Origin: Psococerastis gibbosa
Taxonomy: Eukaryota > Arthropoda > Insecta > Psocodea > Psocidae
Assembly: GCA_963971405.1 (NCBI GenBank)
Contig: OZ020487.1
Location: forward strand, 39,715,039 to 39,779,038
Reading direction: 5' to 3'
DNA: 64,000 bases
A model generated the notes under the pieces. The model had not been told where the DNA came from, searched no databases, and saw nothing but the letters and a program-made list of their open reading frames with translations. Shown piece after piece: positions 61,559 to 64,000 of this stretch. A program made the position numbers and the translations under genes. Positions within the stretch are counted from its first letter, which is position 1; each line of letters begins with the position of its first letter.

Positions 61559-61961
61559 AAGGCGGGGATTCCACAGACCTGCAAGTGCAAAATACAAATA
61601 CATACGGTGACGTGGTAGCAGATATTCAAGACTTAGGCAGGGTCTCCACTGACCTTGCATTGCAGAATGCAAATAACATTGACGGAAATGTTTGTTTTAC
61701 TCTATGCCATAGTTAAAAAAAAATTGATCAATGATCATAGAGTAAAATCACAAACAAACTAAAATTAAAAAATGGCGTCATGGGATATGTTAAGTACAGA
61801 CATTTTAATAGATTTCTATAAAAAGAAAAATTCTAATTTCCGTCAATGTCATTTGCATTCTGCAATGCGAGGCCGGTGGAAACCCGCCTAAGTCTTGAAT
61901 GTCTATTACCACGTCACCGTATTTGTATTTTGCACTTGCAGGTCTGTGGAATCCCCGCCTT
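61559..61961. repeat. Foldback element, TGACGTGG family, copy 7
   Basis: AAGGCGGGGATTCCACAGAC / GTCTGTGGAATCCCCGCCTT ends; arms carry TGACGTGGTAGCAGATATTC; loop as in copies 1-3. Lies upstream of the first visible TMEM184 exon. Confidence 0.93.
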
Positions 61962-62991
61962 ACTAGGAAGTTTGTGAAGATTATACCTGAACCTTCAGGT
62001 TTAGGTTCATAATAATAATAATACCAAATTAAAGACTTCAAATAGCGTTCATCTGAAGTGTCACTTAACATAATTATGTTTAAATTTGACAACTACGAGA
62101 GAAGGTAGTATGACGTGTTGTAGTGATCTTAAAAATGTATCTTCGGTGCAGGCTTAGTCAGTGGACGAGGACAGCGGTGACCCATTTTCCCACGCCATTG
62201 AACAGCAGCGGCCATTGTCATCAATGCATCGCCAGGCAAGGTACAGACCCAGCTCAGACGGAACCTAGCAAACTGCACGATTCACACGACGGCCCGCGCA
62301 ACTTTCTCCAGAGAGTATCAACATCTCAGAGTGACTAATCAATCACAAAGCACGAGATATGCAAATACATACGAAGAAAAACGTCCTGGTTGAAAAACCT
62401 GAGGCAGTGGTTTGGCAGAGCACGACTTCCCTTTTCAGAGCATGACAGCCAATCTTCGATAGAAGAGTCATTTAAAGAAAAGGGGCAAGTTGGGCAGCCG
62501 CGGCTCAGTCAATCAACAATTCCGCTGTTGTGACCGAACGTAAGCAGGTGGTTCTCGCCATGAGCTAGATACAGACAAAATAAACCTATTAAGATGCCCA
62601 AGGTTAAGTACGCCTTACTTCTGCATCTGCGATTTTGTTATCAGTTCTTCCTGTTTAATTGTTAATTTGAATTTCATATTCCATTGGGATATTTTCTTTG
62701 TTTTATGTCTGTAATCTACAACTTGGTCACATTTCACCCTACGTTTGCCTGCCATCAGCAATACTTGACACATGGTTAGACGTGATCTATTCAATTGCAC
62801 TTTTCTTAGCACATGTAAGCTAGAGTCTTAAGTATTTTGGCTTCGCTACGATTCGGATATTCCTACCATAGCGGAGCAACTCAACAACTGTCTCACACAT
62901 AAACTAACTCCCATCAGACCTACTAGTGTGACAGGTTTCTGGCAACCTTTGTCAATCTGTCATGCACACGTTCATTGAGACCAGTGGGCTT
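61962..62991. other. TMEM184 upstream intron, nothing recognised
   Basis: I searched both strands for the missing TMEM184 exon (a TM segment ending ...HQ before a donor) and did not find it. Confidence 0.4.
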
Positions 62992-63123
62992 AGGCGGCTA
63001 TTCCATCGACCTCGTTTTGCATAATGAGCGTGACATTGACGTGAGAGCAGACTTATTAATGATGTCGGCTACCACGTCAATGTCACGCTTATTATGCAAA
63101 ACGAGGTCGGTGGAATAGCCGCC
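62992..63123. repeat. Foldback element, TGACGTGG family, copy 8 (shortest)
   Basis: 132 bp, AGGCGGCTATTCCATCGACC / GGTGGAATAGCCGCC, arms with TAATGAGCGTGACATTGACG. The left core is TGACGTGAGAGCAGAC, and the right core is TGACGTGGTAGCCGAC inverted. Practically no loop. Confidence 0.92.
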
Positions 63124-63414
63124 ATAGCAGGGGACCGTGCACTGTACAGTGTTCACTGCCTAAATTACAAATGAGAATGATGATTAAACGACTAACTTTT
63201 CATTTTTAATTATATATTAAATATTAATTTTTCTACATTAATAATTATATATAATTAAATCGAAATCATTCGAGATAATCATATATAAATTTTTATCAAC
63301 GAGGAAATAAAAGAGAGAATCTGCGCTGGGAACAGATGTTATTTCAGCACGCTCCATCTGCTCAAACCTATTGAGAAGATGCAAGGAAATAATATATCGA
63401 GCGATAATCCGAGC

Positions 63415-63850
63415 AGTCGTAACTTATACAGTAGGTGTGAGACATGGGTTATGACTGGGAGGAGCGAGAAGCTGCTTGAAAGGTGGGAGCGTAAGATACT
63501 CCGAAAGGTGTATGGACCAGAGCAAAATCAGGGAAAGAGGGAGGGACAGAGAATATCCATAGAAATGATTGAGCTCTACACGATATACCAAGAACCTACG
63601 ATAGTAGCTGAAAGCAAGAGAGCCCACATCAGGTGGCTAGGGTATGTGGAACGAATGCCAGACAATAGGGCTACAAGAGCAGCCTTACACAAGGTGCCCT
63701 AAGGGAAAAGACGAGTGAGACGACCACGGATGCGATGGCTGCACGACGTGGACCTGGCCACTCTTGGAGTCGATGACTGGCTAAGGAGAGTGCAGGACCA
63801 CGCAGGCTAGCGCGCGGTGGCAGAGCAGGCCAAGACCCTTCACAGGCCGT
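63415..63850 (+). pseudogene. Non-LTR retrotransposon RT C-terminal fragment
   Basis: Translation shows SRCETWVMTGRSEKLLERWE, RKILRKVYGPEQ, SKRAHIRWLGYVERMPDNRA and, after a stop, RRVRRPRMRWLHDVDLATLG. This is the usual order of the C-terminal tail in arthropod non-LTR RTs (Y..ETW...R.LRK..GP...RWLGH..RM...RGRPR.RW). Two in-frame stops; the catalytic part is missing. Confidence 0.8.
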
Positions 63851-64000
63851 AGCGCCTAGGAGTAATAGTAGTATGCAGTGTTCAGATTGATCGGATTGCA
63901 AGTTGCTTCAAGTGGTGATTACCAACAAGAATAACTGTGTTTCTACTAGGAATGTCAACGGCTATGTAGGGAATTACGAATAACCATAAATGGGAGAGCA

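Overview
The window is from an intron-rich, AT-rich animal genome, most likely a protostome and probably an arthropod. The evidence is methuselah-like GPCR exons, a TMEM184-family gene with long introns and canonical GT-AG junctions, a CsRN1/Kabuki-type Ty3/gypsy element, several non-LTR retrotransposon relics, tRNA-derived SINEs and dense foldback/MITE repeats. I cannot name the species. There is no sign of prokaryotic organisation.

Layout: (1) 1-2 kb holds the 3' part of a non-LTR retrotransposon ORF2 with intact RT motifs. (2) 2.3-17.2 kb holds two exons, on the minus strand, of a methuselah-like GPCR copy (copy A). The intron between them is filled by a non-LTR RT relic and by an 11.6-kb gypsy array, LTR-gag-pol-LTR-gag-pol-LTR, flanked by one 4-bp target duplication. 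The third LTR is split by a 1.3-kb DNA-transposon-like insert with an 8-bp target duplication and a THAP-like fragment. (3) 21.0-31.9 kb holds a complete paralogous methuselah-like GPCR (copy B), eight exons on the minus strand, 594 residues, every splice phase consistent. (4) 32-43.9 kb is intergenic and packed with MITEs, SINEs and foldbacks. (5) 43.9-61.2 kb holds the last six exons, on the minus strand, of a TMEM184 orthologue; its N-terminal exon(s) lie beyond the right edge. (6) 61.2-64 kb has foldbacks and a non-LTR RT C-terminal relic.

The two GPCR copies are a head-to-tail tandem duplication that includes intron sequence. Their first exons have identical length but contain short blocks where nearly every codon is replaced, set in nearly identical surroundings. 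A second notable signal is a family of about nine foldback elements. They differ at their ends and loops but share an inverted TGACGTGGTAGCAGACAT-type core, and two members 38 kb apart share a perfect 400-bp tract that includes non-element intron sequence.
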